A stretch of DNA of 64,000 nt from an uncultured beta proteobacterium (lineage in GTDB: Bacteria > Pseudomonadota > Gammaproteobacteria > Burkholderiales > SG8-39): contig CADEDU010000002.1 of NCBI GenBank assembly GCA_902826155.1, positions 11,369-75,368 of the forward strand. Direction: 5' to 3'. Made by a program: the position numbers and the translations under genes. Within the stretch, counting starts at the first letter, position 1, and each line of letters begins with the position of its first letter. This document shows, in pieces, positions 28,878 to 38,099 of the stretch. The notes beneath the pieces were generated by a model. It saw only the letters and a program-made list of their open reading frames with translations. It did no database searches and was not told where the DNA came from.

Positions 28878-29849
28878 CTACTCGGGCTGTATCCCCGCCG
28901 CCTGCAACACCTTGCCGAACTCCGGCGTATCGCGCTTGATCCGATCGATCACGCCTTGCGGGCTCGAGTGGTGGGTGCTGATGCTGAGCTGCGCATAGCG
29001 TTCGAGCACGTCGGGCATCTTCAGGATCTTCGCCAGTTCGGCGTTGAGCCGTTGCACGACCGGCTCGGGCACGCCCTTCGGACCCATGATCGACCACCAG
29101 GTTTCACCGGTGCGGATATTCACGCCCAGTTCGGCGAGCGTGGGGACGTCGGGCAACGCGGGCGATCGCTTCTCAAGCGTTACCGCCAGCGGGCGCAGTT
29201 TGCCTGCGCGAATCTGCGGCACGGTCGGCACCATGTCGGAGAAGATCAGATTCACCTGTCCGGCGACCAGATCGACCACCGCCACGCCGGTGCCTTTGTA
29301 CGGCACGTGCACCATGCTCACGCCGACGGCGGTCTTGAACGCCTCGGCGATGATATGTGCCGGCGTGCCCGTGCCGCCCGAACCATAGTTGAGCTTGCCC
29401 GGGTTCGCCTTGAGGTGCGCGATCAACTCGGCCAGCGTGTTCACCGGCACCGACGGATGCACCACCAGCACCGAGCCGGCGACCGCGATCATGCCGATCG
29501 GCGTGAAATCGTTGAGCGGATCGAATCCGAGCCGCTTGTAAAGGTGGATGTTGGTGGCCAGCGGCACGCTGCTGCCCAGCAGGATCGTGTAGCCGTCACC
29601 CGGCTGCTTCGCCACGTACTCGCTGCCGATGTTACCGGCCGCGCCGCCGCGGTTCTCCACGGTGACCGGCTGGCCGAGTCCGTCCGACAGCTTCTGACCG
29701 AGCAACCGTGCAAGCACATCGCTCGAGCCGCCCGGCGGAAACGGCGCGACGAACTTGATCGGTTTGTTGGGATAGGCGCCCTGCGCGAGCACGGCGGGTG
29801 CAGCGAGCACAGCAAGCGCCGTGATGGCGCAGCGAATCCAAGGCAGCAT
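28878..29849 (-). CDS. Bug family (TTT) periplasmic substrate-binding protein
   Basis: A 323-residue exported binding protein with signal peptide (residues 1-22, AVLAQGAYP) and the Bug core IKFVAPFPPGGSSDVLARLLG, ENRGGAAGNIGSEYVAKQPGDGYTILLG. ATG at 29849 has GGAGG five bases upstream; the frame runs on to 29963 without support. No TctAB partner genes are close. Ligand unknown. It is a clear paralog of the other three Bug proteins in this window. Confidence 0.9.
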   Translation of the reverse strand: MLPWIRCAITALAVLAAPAVLAQGAYPNKPIKFVAPFPPGGSSDVLARLLGQKLSDGLGQPVTVENRGGAAGNIGSEYVAKQPGDGYTILLGSSVPLATNIHLYKRLGFDPLNDFTPIGMIAVAGSVLVVHPSVPVNTLAELIAHLKANPGKLNYGSGGTGTPAHIIAEAFKTAVGVSMVHVPYKGTGVAVVDLVAGQVNLIFSDMVPTVPQIRAGKLRPLAVTLEKRSPALPDVPTLAELGVNIRTGETWWSIMGPKGVPEPVVQRLNAELAKILKMPDVLERYAQLSISTHHSSPQGVIDRIKRDTPEFGKVLQAAGIQPE

Positions 29850-30061
29850 TCTGTCGTCCTCCTTCGGTGGTGGGTCGGCACCCGTGACGGCACCCACTTG
29901 TGACCGCGGGCGCTCGTGCGGCGAGGATACCGAAGGATCGAGGATCAACGCACGCGATTCCATCGGCGCACGCGTTTCCGCGCGCCGCCACTTCGAACAT
30001 GGCGGAGCCGGAAACGCCTGGCAAGCGCGCGGCCGAGACTGCGACCGCCGCGCGAAAAAGG

Positions 30062-30544
30062 TGAAGTCAGCCGGTAAGCCGGGTTCTGTCGAGAACGATC
30101 ATTCCTCTAGGCCGGCGGTTGCCCGACGGCTCCAGCCACCTACCCGCAGACTCGAGCGAGCCACCCTCCAGGCGACTTGCGTCGCCCATGTCTGCCTATT
30201 TGGTGTTGCTCCGGATGGGGTTTGCCGTGCCGGCGTGTCGCCACGCTCGCGGTGCGCTCTTACCGCACCATTTCACCCTTGCCAGGGGGTCTGCACCCTT
30301 CGGCGGTATCTTTCTGTTGCATCACCGATGCCGGCTGGAGCCACGTGTTAGGCGGCGCAGACCACCGGCACCTGCGATCCCGCTCGCGCGGGACTTTCCA
30401 TCACCTCACGATGTCCGGCCGTTAACCGGCATCCTGCTCTGTGGAGCCCGGACTTTCCTCTCCAAGCTACGCCGTACATCGGGGCTCCTCGCGGAGCGGT
30501 CCCGATCGGGCGAGTCGCAAGCAGCGATCGTCTGGCTGACTTCG
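30062..30544 (-). ncRNA. rnpB: RNase P RNA, bacterial type A
   Basis: Catalytic RNA of RNase P, which matures tRNA 5' ends. Read on the minus strand, helix P1 closes exactly: GAAGTCAGCC near 30543 pairs with GGCTGACTTC near 30063. The universal CR-I block GAGAGGAAAGTCCGGGC (around 30450-30466), the GCAGGATGCCGG region and the 3' block ACAGAACCCGGCTTA (around 30076-30090) are present. The P15/GGT-type loop appears as the complement of CACCATTTCACCC. At about 480 nt it is at the long end for the class, so ends are approximate. It sits between a Bug gene and DUF3025. Confidence 0.95.
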
Positions 30545-30570
30545 CGTCGAATTCTACGCCTCACGGCCGG

Positions 30571-31434
30571 CTACGCCTCGGGGCGGGTGCGTCGCGCGCC
30601 GAGCGGACGAAACTGCCGGACATCGTCGTAGTAATCCGGGCAAGCGTTCTCTGGGGTCCAGTCCGGGATGCCGAGGATCGGCAAAGCTCCGAGCGCCCGG
30701 GTCGAGATGAGCGCCTCGGGCCGCGCGAAATAGGCACTCGCCGCGAGGTCGATCTGCGCCCGAAACGCGGCATCATCGACCGACAACATCGCCGAAGAAA
30801 CATCGAGCACGAGGGCCTTGGCCGTCACCCCCGCGAACGGCGCGATCGCCTTCTCCAGGATCGCGTGGCCGAATACGAGAAACCGGGTCGAGCGCATCAG
30901 CGCTTCGCGTTCATGCCAGAACAGCGCCTTCCACTGATGCGCGCGCAGACCCTCGCCGACCGAAGGATCACTGGTGGCCACGATGATTCCGCCCTCGTCG
31001 AATAGCGTGAGCACGTCGCGGGCCGTGCCGCGCAGCGCCGCACCGAAATTCGCCGACAGCTCGCGGAAGTGATGCGCGTTCAGACACGCCTTGGTGCGCG
31101 GGAACGCGAGCCAGACGAGCGCGTTGAACAGGTCGTGCCAGTTGTCCGTTCGCGTGGCGACTTCGCCGCGCTCGTGAATCCGCACTTCGTACTGATCGGC
31201 GAAGGCCCGGCGCGACGCAGGCGGCGCGACGAACTGCACGAGTCGCCCGCCAGCGGTGCGCACATCCCGTGCGATCGACGCTCGATTGAGCACCGTGATC
31301 GCGTCACTGGTGGCACTCGCCAGTTCGGCGAGAACGTCGTGGACCGAGCCGAAGATCGGCGAAGCAAGCAGCCGCCCGCATTCGGCGGCGGTTACGACAG
31401 CGGATTCGGCTGTGGATTCGGCGGCTGACGCCAT
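30571..31434 (-). CDS. DUF3025 domain protein
   Basis: A 287-residue protein of unknown function matching DUF3025, a family seen mainly in beta- and gammaproteobacteria. Recognisable stretches are NWHDLFNALVWLAFPRTKACLNAHHF and the central LTLFDEGGIIVATSDPSV, followed by FLVFGHAILEKAIAPFAG. No signal peptide or membrane segment. It starts 10 bp after pyrC, an adjacency that suggests co-transcription, and is followed by rnpB. No weighty hint to its activity is visible. Confidence 0.85.
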   Translation of the reverse strand: MASAAESTAESAVVTAAECGRLLASPIFGSVHDVLAELASATSDAITVLNRASIARDVRTAGGRLVQFVAPPASRRAFADQYEVRIHERGEVATRTDNWHDLFNALVWLAFPRTKACLNAHHFRELSANFGAALRGTARDVLTLFDEGGIIVATSDPSVGEGLRAHQWKALFWHEREALMRSTRFLVFGHAILEKAIAPFAGVTAKALVLDVSSAMLSVDDAAFRAQIDLAASAYFARPEALISTRALGALPILGIPDWTPENACPDYYDDVRQFRPLGARRTRPEA

Positions 31435-31444
31435 CGCGCAATAC

Positions 31445-32485
31445 TCAAACCACGCCCATGCACCGCCACTTCAAAGCTTCGCTTGCTCGCAGCGGCACCA
31501 CCCTCGTTTCTCCGAACCCATAAGCGGCAGGCGCGGCCCATTCGCCACGTTCCAGCCGGATGCGAGTGCGGTTGCGCGGCAGTCGGTAAAAATCCGCGCC
31601 GTGCCAGCTGGCGAATGCTTCGAGCCGATCGAGCGCGCCGGCGTTGTCGAACGCCTCGGCGTACAACTCCATCGCGGCATGCGCGGTGTAGAGGCCGGCG
31701 TGCCCGCATGCACACTCCTTGTTCTCGACGCCGTGCGGCGCGCTGTCGGTGCCGAGAAAGAACTTCGGATTGCCGCTTGTGGCAGCGCGTACCAACGCCA
31801 CGCGGTCCTCCTCACGCTTGAGCACCGGCAAGCAGTACATGTGCGGCCGGATGCCGCCCTGGAAGATCGCGTTGCGGTTGTAGAGCAAGTGGTGCGCAGT
31901 GATCGTGGCGCCCACATTCGCAGGCGCCGACTCGACGTACGCGACCGCCTCGTGGGTGGTGATGTGCTCGAGCACGATGCGCAGGCCCGGGAAGCGCGTG
32001 CGGATCTCGGTCAACACCGATTCCAGGAACACTGCCTCGCGATCGAAGATGTCGACGCCTGCGGTCGTGACCTCGCCATGCAGCAGCAGCGGCACGTCGT
32101 GTTTCGCCATTGCTTCGATTGCCCCGAACGCGCGGTCGAGCCGCGTCACGCCCGCGTCGGAATTCGTCGTGGCACCGGCCGGGTAGTACTTGAACGCGTG
32201 CACGAAACCGCTGGCGCGCGCTGCCGCCACGTCCGCTTCCTTCGTGTTGTCGGTCAGGTAGAGCGTCATCAGCGGATCGAACTTCGCGCCGCTTGGCAAC
32301 GCGGCCAGGATCCGCTCGCGATAAGCGCGCGCGTGCTCCACGGTCGTGACCGGCGGACGCAGGTTCGGCATCACGATCGCCCGCGCGAACTGACCGGCCG
32401 AATGTGGCAGCACGCTGCCTAGCGCCGCGCCGTCGCGCAGATGGAGATGCCAGTCATCGGGTTGCAGCAGTTCAAGCGAGTTCAT
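31445..32485 (-). CDS. pyrC: dihydroorotase
   Basis: Third enzyme of pyrimidine synthesis: reversible cyclisation of N-carbamoyl-L-aspartate to dihydroorotate. The 346-residue length matches class II PyrC. Zinc ligands in DDWHLHLRDG, the carboxylated lysine in HAFKYYPAGATTNSD, and later motifs LLHGEVT, LEHITT, ITAHHLLYNRN and GTDSAPH are all present. It leads a two-gene leftward unit with DUF3025. The upstream ribosome site is weak. Housekeeping. Confidence 0.97.
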   Translation of the reverse strand: MNSLELLQPDDWHLHLRDGAALGSVLPHSAGQFARAIVMPNLRPPVTTVEHARAYRERILAALPSGAKFDPLMTLYLTDNTKEADVAAARASGFVHAFKYYPAGATTNSDAGVTRLDRAFGAIEAMAKHDVPLLLHGEVTTAGVDIFDREAVFLESVLTEIRTRFPGLRIVLEHITTHEAVAYVESAPANVGATITAHHLLYNRNAIFQGGIRPHMYCLPVLKREEDRVALVRAATSGNPKFFLGTDSAPHGVENKECACGHAGLYTAHAAMELYAEAFDNAGALDRLEAFASWHGADFYRLPRNRTRIRLERGEWAAPAAYGFGETRVVPLRASEALKWRCMGVV

Positions 32486-32692
32486 CGTTCGGGCGGACGA
32501 GCTTCAGGGTTGCGGGGGCAGCACTCGATCGATTCCGAGGCGCGCGTGGCGATTCTCGCACCGGCGGCGATCCCGGCGCGTCGCGCAGTTCGGATTGAAC
32601 CCAAACGCGCGTCCTTGCGATTCATGACGGCAGACCGGCCGGGCAGTCAGCGCCCGTCGCGGTGCGCACTCCCTACAAACAAGGACGCCGCC

Positions 32693-32794
32693 ATGATCCC
32701 GAGAGATTCACTCAAGCACGACCTTGCAGTGCGATGGAAGACGCTGCTTCGCGCCGCATTGACCTGGACTGTCGCGCACTTCAGCCTGGCCTGA
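32693..32794 (+). CDS. possible 33-residue peptide in a 391-bp gap
   Basis: The gap 32486-32876 contains no long gene. An ATG at 32693 with AAGGA seven bases upstream opens a 33-codon frame coding for a basic then hydrophobic peptide (RWKTLLRAALTWTVAHF), possibly membrane-associating. Nothing else supports it. The rest of the gap shows no recognisable element. Confidence 0.2.
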   Translation: MIPRDSLKHDLAVRWKTLLRAALTWTVAHFSLA

Positions 32795-32876
32795 CTACGC
32801 ACCACGCATGGAATTGAGCGACGGCAGGCCACTGCCACCGCATGGGCTCCGCTCGTTCGGTTCACGAGCGATCGGT

Positions 32877-33890
32877 TCACTCGACTTTCGCACCGGAATC
32901 GCGCACCGCTTGACCCCACTTCGCAAGCTCGCTGCGGATGAACGCCGCGAATTGCTCGGGCGTGCTGGTACGCACCTGGGCGCCCAGGCCGGCAAGCCGC
33001 TCGCGCACATCGGGCAGATTGAGCGCGCGGATGATCTCTTCGTTGAGCCTCTGCACGATCGGCGGCGCAATGCCCGCCGGACCGAGCATGCCCAGCCATG
33101 CCGCCATATCGAAACCCTTCACGCCCGCCTCGGCGACCGTCGGAACGTCGGGCAATGAAGGCAGGCGCGAGCCGGTGCTGATCGCGAGCGCACGAATCTT
33201 GCCGGCCTTCACCTGCGGCACGGTGACGACCGCGGTATCGAACATCGTGTGCACATCGCCGGCAAGCAGTCCGGTGAGCATCTCGACGCTGCCCCGGTAG
33301 GGCACATGAGTCAGGGCGATGCCGGTCTGCGTGGCAAACATTGCTGTGATCAGATGCGCGGTCGTGCCGTTGCCGGGCGTTGCGTAGTTGATCGCGCCGG
33401 GCTTTGCTTTGGCCTGCGCGAGCAGATCGGCGACTGACTTGATCGGCGAGCCCGCATTCACCGCCAGCACGAATGGCAGGTCGACTGCGAGCGTGATCGG
33501 CGTGAAATCGCGCGTCGAGTCATACGCAATCGACTTGTAAAGGTTGGGATTGGTGGCGATGGGCGCAGTCGCCGAGAACAGCAGGGTGTGCCCGTCGGGT
33601 GCGGCGCGCGCGGCCTCGGCAGCGCCGACACTGCCGGCCTGACCGGGCTTGTTCTCGACCACCACGTTCCAGCCGTTGGCCTCGCCGAGTTTCTGCGCGA
33701 TGAGGCGGGCGATGATGTCGGTCGACACCCCTGGTGGGAAGCCGACGATGATACGAATCGGACGTGCGGGCCAGTTCGCCGAGGTCTGCGCCGATGCCGG
33801 CGCGGCAATCAGGAGCACAGACAGCGCAGCGATCGACGCAAGAAGCAGCGAACGATATCGAGAAGCGCACAACGGGCGGTTGATCCACAT
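32877..33890 (-). CDS. Bug family (TTT) periplasmic substrate-binding protein
   Basis: A 337-residue exported binding protein. Signal peptide about 1-34 (LLLASIAALSVLLIAAPASAQ), then the Bug core IRIIVGFPPGVSTDIIARLIAQ and ENKPGQAGSVGAAEAARAAPDGHTLLFS. ATG at 33890 is taken as start because it gives a normal signal peptide; a GTG at 33935 is also in frame and neither has a strong ribosome site. No TctA/TctB genes are nearby. Ligand unknown. Confidence 0.88.
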   Translation of the reverse strand: MWINRPLCASRYRSLLLASIAALSVLLIAAPASAQTSANWPARPIRIIVGFPPGVSTDIIARLIAQKLGEANGWNVVVENKPGQAGSVGAAEAARAAPDGHTLLFSATAPIATNPNLYKSIAYDSTRDFTPITLAVDLPFVLAVNAGSPIKSVADLLAQAKAKPGAINYATPGNGTTAHLITAMFATQTGIALTHVPYRGSVEMLTGLLAGDVHTMFDTAVVTVPQVKAGKIRALAISTGSRLPSLPDVPTVAEAGVKGFDMAAWLGMLGPAGIAPPIVQRLNEEIIRALNLPDVRERLAGLGAQVRTSTPEQFAAFIRSELAKWGQAVRDSGAKVE

Positions 33891-34157
33891 GGCATTGGAC
33901 AGGGAATCGAACAAGGCATCGAACAAAGCGATCACTGCGATGGGGATGGCAGCAGCGCGAGTCTACCCGGCCGACTCACCCACCGGCCCACCTGATGTGG
34001 ATCTCGGGAGCCGGCATCACAGGTCGCCTCGCGCGGTGCAAGGTTCAACCGCGACGCCGGGCTCCGATCGGCTCCTGCGCATGGCCGAGCGGCGTCGAGC
34101 GCAGCGGCTTGCGTCCCTAGAATCGCGGGCTCTCGAACAACGTACGGAGGTCCGGTC

Positions 34158-34517
34158 ATGCGTCGATCATTGGGCGCGCTGCTTGTCGCGGCGTTGAGTC
34201 TTGCCACACCACTGCTGGTTCACGCATCAGAACTGTTCGTGGTGACCGTCAGGCACGAAGTCGCCGATTTTGCCGCGTGGAAGAAAGGCTTCGACGCCGA
34301 CGAAGCAAGCCGCCAGAAAGCCGGGGTCCAGACGATCTACATCCTGCGCGACAACGACAAACCGAACATCGTGACCGTAGTGCACGAGTCGGCCAACCTC
34401 GACAAGCTGCGCACGTTCATCGCCGAGCCATCGCTCAAGGCGAAGATGAAGAAAGCCGGCGTCAAAGGCGTCCCGGAAGTCAGGATCGGCGCCGCAGTGC
34501 ACGCGGCCGGCAGGTAG
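34158..34517 (+). CDS. exported small ferredoxin-fold protein
   Basis: A 119-residue protein with a signal peptide (about 1-24, ending VHASE) and a domain resembling the dimeric alpha-beta barrel of antibiotic-biosynthesis-monooxygenase/cyclase types (VTVRHEVADFAAWKKGFDADEASRQKAGV, then LDKLRTFIAEPSLKAKMKKAGV). Good GGAGG site before the ATG. It is isolated between the Bug gene and the PAS protein, both on the other strand. Enzymatic role unknown; a periplasmic location is unusual for this fold. Confidence 0.7.
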   Translation: MRRSLGALLVAALSLATPLLVHASELFVVTVRHEVADFAAWKKGFDADEASRQKAGVQTIYILRDNDKPNIVTVVHESANLDKLRTFIAEPSLKAKMKKAGVKGVPEVRIGAAVHAAGR

Positions 34518-34590
34518 TTCGCGCGCGTTCCGCGGGCGCCGGGGCGAACGAGGCGCGGCTGGCCGAGATGTAGGCTAGGCCGCCGCCTCG

Positions 34591-35610
34591 CTACAGCGCG
34601 ATCGAAGCGACGTCTTCGGTCAGGGCGAACGGCTCGGTCTCGTCGCCAAAGCTCACCTTGCGCTTGCGCTCGCGTGCGGTGAGCTGAATCAGCAGCACCT
34701 CGCGTCCATCGTCGCCGCGCACCTTGTCGAGCTGATAGCCCAGTGACCGCAACATCCAGCGCGCCAGGCGGAATCGCTTACCCAGTTCAGCAGCCGGTTC
34801 CTGGTCGGAGTTCTTCGGGGCCTTCAGCTTGACGCACGAGCGGTCGTCGGCCTCGGAGCCGTGGCTGGCATGCATGATCGCGAGAATGGTCTTAGTGCCG
34901 CTCATCAATGGATGCAATTCGATGCGGCTGACCGCGTGGCCGATTCCGGATTCGTCCGTCCAGGCACGAATCGAATAAGCGATGCACTCGGCGATCGCCC
35001 AGGTGACCACTGATTCGTTGATTTCCACCTCGCTGTGAACCGCCGGTTCGTCGACAAGAACGACGCGCGCCCGACGCTCCGCGGCAAGTGGCGAGGCATG
35101 TTGCCAGGCCTTGAGGATCAGAGAATCGAGCGTGACTCGCTGCCGGGGCGAACCCAGGAGCGCATCGATGTCCACTTCGCCATCGACTCCGGCCGCGGCC
35201 TTGGCCTTGGCGCTACCCTGCGAGCCTGACTCCAGCCGCGGGAGCGCACCAAACCGGATCATGTGGCCGGCGCCCAGAGGCCAGTGCACGACGCTCACGC
35301 CGTAACGCATCGGCACGCCGTTCCGATCGATATCGACCTCGGTGTCGCCGGAGGTCCGGCCATCGTGGCGCAACTTGTCGACCACCGCCTCGACCACCGA
35401 AGCGTTTGCGATCCGCGACGGATCGTTCTCGGTGTGCTGATGGGCCGCCTGGTTGGCAAAGAGGATTTCGCGGTCGGCGCCGACGAACACCAGGCCGTCG
35501 GTGACACCGCGAAGCACTTCTTCGAGCGGGGGATCGATCACCAACCTGGTCTTCGCCCGCCCCGCCTTCGGCGCGAACCCTGCCTGATTTGTACCAAAAA
35601 GCCTTATCAC
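34591..35610 (-). CDS. PAS-domain protein with degenerate histidine-kinase ATPase-like C-terminus
   Basis: A 339-residue protein, probably a cytoplasmic sensor. Residues about 25-125 look like a PAS fold (EEVLRGVTDGLVFVGADREILFANQAA...). The C-terminal half has the layout of an HATPase domain (AIAECIAYSIRAW in N-box position, LGKRFRLARWMLRSLGYQLDKV in the last-helix position) but lacks the Asn of the N box and the glycine boxes. GTG at 35610 was chosen because AGGGAG lies seven bases upstream; the frame extends to 35667. No receiver or output domain is linked. Partner unknown. Confidence 0.6.
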   Translation of the reverse strand: MIRLFGTNQAGFAPKAGRAKTRLVIDPPLEEVLRGVTDGLVFVGADREILFANQAAHQHTENDPSRIANASVVEAVVDKLRHDGRTSGDTEVDIDRNGVPMRYGVSVVHWPLGAGHMIRFGALPRLESGSQGSAKAKAAAGVDGEVDIDALLGSPRQRVTLDSLILKAWQHASPLAAERRARVVLVDEPAVHSEVEINESVVTWAIAECIAYSIRAWTDESGIGHAVSRIELHPLMSGTKTILAIMHASHGSEADDRSCVKLKAPKNSDQEPAAELGKRFRLARWMLRSLGYQLDKVRGDDGREVLLIQLTARERKRKVSFGDETEPFALTEDVASIAL

Positions 35611-35834
35611 TGGAACGCTCCCTGGACCCCGGCGCGATAACCGTTGCTTGCAGTTCGACTCGGTCACGCCAATCCGCTACGCACTCGCAGTGTGAGAACT
35701 CTGCACGCCCGATGCTGTATAGCGTTGATACACCGCTGGGCAGAATTCACGAGAGTTGGGAGTTAATACAGATCGTTGACGCGCACTGGCCTCGCCGCAC
35801 GCGTGGATCCCGAATCTGATAAGTACGCAGTTCA

Positions 35835-36257
35835 ATGACGCCGATCGACCGTTTCGCGTTGGAGCAGCACAGCGGCCCGTACGAAAACTGGCCGACGCGT
35901 TCGCGCCTGATCGATGCCGGGGTAATCACCGCGACGCATGTGCCCGGCTACAACCTGCTCCATCAGTTCGAGCTCAAGGCCGGATCGCTGCTGGTCACCG
36001 ACTACGACTGCCCGTTCGAAGAGGCGACCACGTTCATATTGCTTGCGCCCGATCTGCACGTGCTCGACACCCATACCTTCGGGGCGCCGTACGCCTCGTT
36101 CCTGCTCGACCGTATCGAAGTGATCGACGATTCGTCGCTGCGCGTGGTGTTCTACGATGAGGACGCTTGGCGAGTGTCGGTGCACAAGCCTGCGCTGCGC
36201 TTCATGCGGCCGCGCCTGCGCGCAGAACGATGGCCCAAGCCCGCGCGCCCGGCATAG
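35835..36257 (+). CDS. hypothetical protein
   Basis: A 140-residue protein with no recognised domain. It is acidic in the middle, rich in beta-type alternation (LLVTDYDCPFEEATTFILLAPDLHVLDTHTF) and has a basic Arg/Pro C-terminus. No signal peptide or membrane span. It is divergent from the PAS protein and 124 bp ahead of the cyclase-family gene on the same strand, so it may be co-transcribed with it. Confidence 0.6.
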   Translation: MTPIDRFALEQHSGPYENWPTRSRLIDAGVITATHVPGYNLLHQFELKAGSLLVTDYDCPFEEATTFILLAPDLHVLDTHTFGAPYASFLLDRIEVIDDSSLRVVFYDEDAWRVSVHKPALRFMRPRLRAERWPKPARPA

Positions 36258-36381
36258 ACTTCGACCAAGTCTCAAGGAATGTCAGTGCCGAAGACGCCAA
36301 AGTCCGGATCGACCCCGCAGGCGGCTCGGTGCCACCTCCCCGCTCCAGACCAACATCGAAGCACCACATCAGAGGAACCTC

Positions 36382-37119
36382 ATGCCGCGCATCGTCGATC
36401 TAACTCTGCCGGTGCAGTCCGGCATGACGGGGATTCCGAAGATCCCGTTCTACGAGCAAATCCCCGTGCGGATCGAGGCAATTACGCTGGCCAGTGAAGA
36501 ACAGCGCGCGCTCCTGGAGCGGGAGTCGGTGGACGTGCGCGCCGGAGCGGCAGCCGTCGGCCATATGAACACGCTGATCACGCTGCACACGCACATCGGC
36601 ACGCATATCGATGCACCGCGCCACTTCTACGCCGAGGGCGCTCCGGTGGATCAGTTGCCCCTCGATCGCCTGGTAATGAAGGAAGCGGTGGTGTTCGACT
36701 GTTCGAGCAGAGCGGCCGGCGATGGCGTGACCGCGGACGACCTCGAACGCGCCCGCGTCAAGATCGGTGCGGGACAGGTCGCCGTGATCAAGACGCGCTG
36801 GACCGATCGCGCCTGGGGCACGCCCGAGTTCTGGGAAAACACGATCTATCTCGATCCGAGCGTGGGGGAATGGACCGCAAGCCGGGGCGTCGCAGCGGTG
36901 GCCATGGATTGCTTTCCCGAGAAGCCGTTCTGGCGGTTCACGCTCGGCCCGACTGAGCGCGGTGCCAATCACAAACGCTGGCTGAGCGCGGGCATTCCGA
37001 TGATCCAGCTCGTCACCAACCTCGACCAGGCGGGCGAGCGATTCCACCTGACCGCGCTCCCGCTTCGACTGCGCGGCATGGATGGCGCACCGGCGCGCGT
37101 CGTCGGCATCGTGCCGTAG
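36382..37119 (+). CDS. cyclase family protein (kynurenine formamidase-like)
   Basis: A 245-residue metal-dependent amide hydrolase of the cyclase/KynB fold. The motif HTHIGTHIDAPRHF (His71, His75, Asp77, His81) holds the zinc or manganese ligands. Relatives hydrolyse N-formylkynurenine, isatin or similar amides. ATG at 36382 follows AGAGGAAC. It is 124 bp upstream of the molybdenum hydroxylase genes on the same strand; a ring-opening role after ring oxidation is an attractive inference. Kynurenine genes are absent, so kynB is not claimed. Confidence 0.85.
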   Translation: MPRIVDLTLPVQSGMTGIPKIPFYEQIPVRIEAITLASEEQRALLERESVDVRAGAAAVGHMNTLITLHTHIGTHIDAPRHFYAEGAPVDQLPLDRLVMKEAVVFDCSSRAAGDGVTADDLERARVKIGAGQVAVIKTRWTDRAWGTPEFWENTIYLDPSVGEWTASRGVAAVAMDCFPEKPFWRFTLGPTERGANHKRWLSAGIPMIQLVTNLDQAGERFHLTALPLRLRGMDGAPARVVGIVP

Positions 37120-37243
37120 TTCAGACGATCCCGACCATCGAACGATCCCGACCCGGCATGCCACCCGTGCGCGTGATTGCGCTCACGTGCAAACGCCACG
37201 ACGATCGCCGCTCATCTACGCACTGATCCACGAGTTCCCAGCG

Positions 37244-38092
37244 ATGGAGTTCTTCTCTCCCACCGATCTGCGCGAGGCGCTGCATCTGCTCGCCACGGAC
37301 GACGCGCGCCCGCTCGCCGGCGGCCAATCGCTCGTCGCGATGATGAATCTCGACCTCGTCGCCCCTGGCCGACTGGTGAGCCTGCGCCGCATCGATGCAT
37401 TGCGCGGCATCACCCTTCAGGGCGACGGCACTGCACGCATCGGCGCGATGACCACGCACGCCGAACTGGCGGCATGCCAGGGCAGCTCCCCCGCATTGCG
37501 CCTGCTGGCGATGGCTGCCGCAGTCGTTGCGTACCCGGCGGTGCGCAACTTCGGAACGCTTGGGGGCGCGGTGGCCCATGCCGATCCGGCCGGCGACTAT
37601 CCGGCTGCGTTGCTAGCCGCCGATGCGCGGATCGAACTCGCGTCGACCAACGGAACGCGCGAAGTCGGTGCTGCCGATTTTTTTCAGGGCGTGTTCTCCA
37701 CCGCCGCGCGCGCCGACGAGATCGTCACCGCGATCGTTGTTCCACCCGGCCCGGCGCGGGCAGGTGCGCACTACGAGAAGCTCTCGCTCGTGGCGGGCGA
37801 TTTCGCGATCGCCTCGGTGGCGGCGATCATCTCCGCACACGGTGATCGATGCACGGTCGCGCACATGGCGATCGGCGCATGCGGGCCGCGACCGGTTCGC
37901 GTGGCCAGTGCGGAACAGTCATTCGAGGATGCGCCGATCACCGACGAATCGATCGCGCAGCTCGGTGCAAATCTCGCCGCAGCCTGCGAACCCGGGGATG
38001 ATCAGCGCGCCTCGGCCGCCTATCGGCGTCGGGTGCTACCTGCGCTGGTTCGACGCGCCATACGCGGCGCCCTCGACCGCGCGAAAGAGTGA
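37244..38092 (+). CDS. molybdenum hydroxylase FAD-binding subunit (CoxM/XdhB type)
   Basis: A 282-residue FAD subunit of a xanthine dehydrogenase-family enzyme. FAD motifs PLAGGQSLVAMMNLDLVAP (about 24-42) and VRNFGTLGGAVAHADPAGDYPAAL (about 100-123) are intact. ATG at 37244 gives the usual beginning MEFFSPTDLREAL; the frame is open much further upstream. It is the first of three consecutive subunit genes (FAD, 2Fe-2S, Mo), 7 bp from the next. It passes electrons from the iron-sulfur clusters to an acceptor. Confidence 0.93.
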   Translation: MEFFSPTDLREALHLLATDDARPLAGGQSLVAMMNLDLVAPGRLVSLRRIDALRGITLQGDGTARIGAMTTHAELAACQGSSPALRLLAMAAAVVAYPAVRNFGTLGGAVAHADPAGDYPAALLAADARIELASTNGTREVGAADFFQGVFSTAARADEIVTAIVVPPGPARAGAHYEKLSLVAGDFAIASVAAIISAHGDRCTVAHMAIGACGPRPVRVASAEQSFEDAPITDESIAQLGANLAAACEPGDDQRASAAYRRRVLPALVRRAIRGALDRAKE

Positions 38093-38099
38093 GCCTCCC

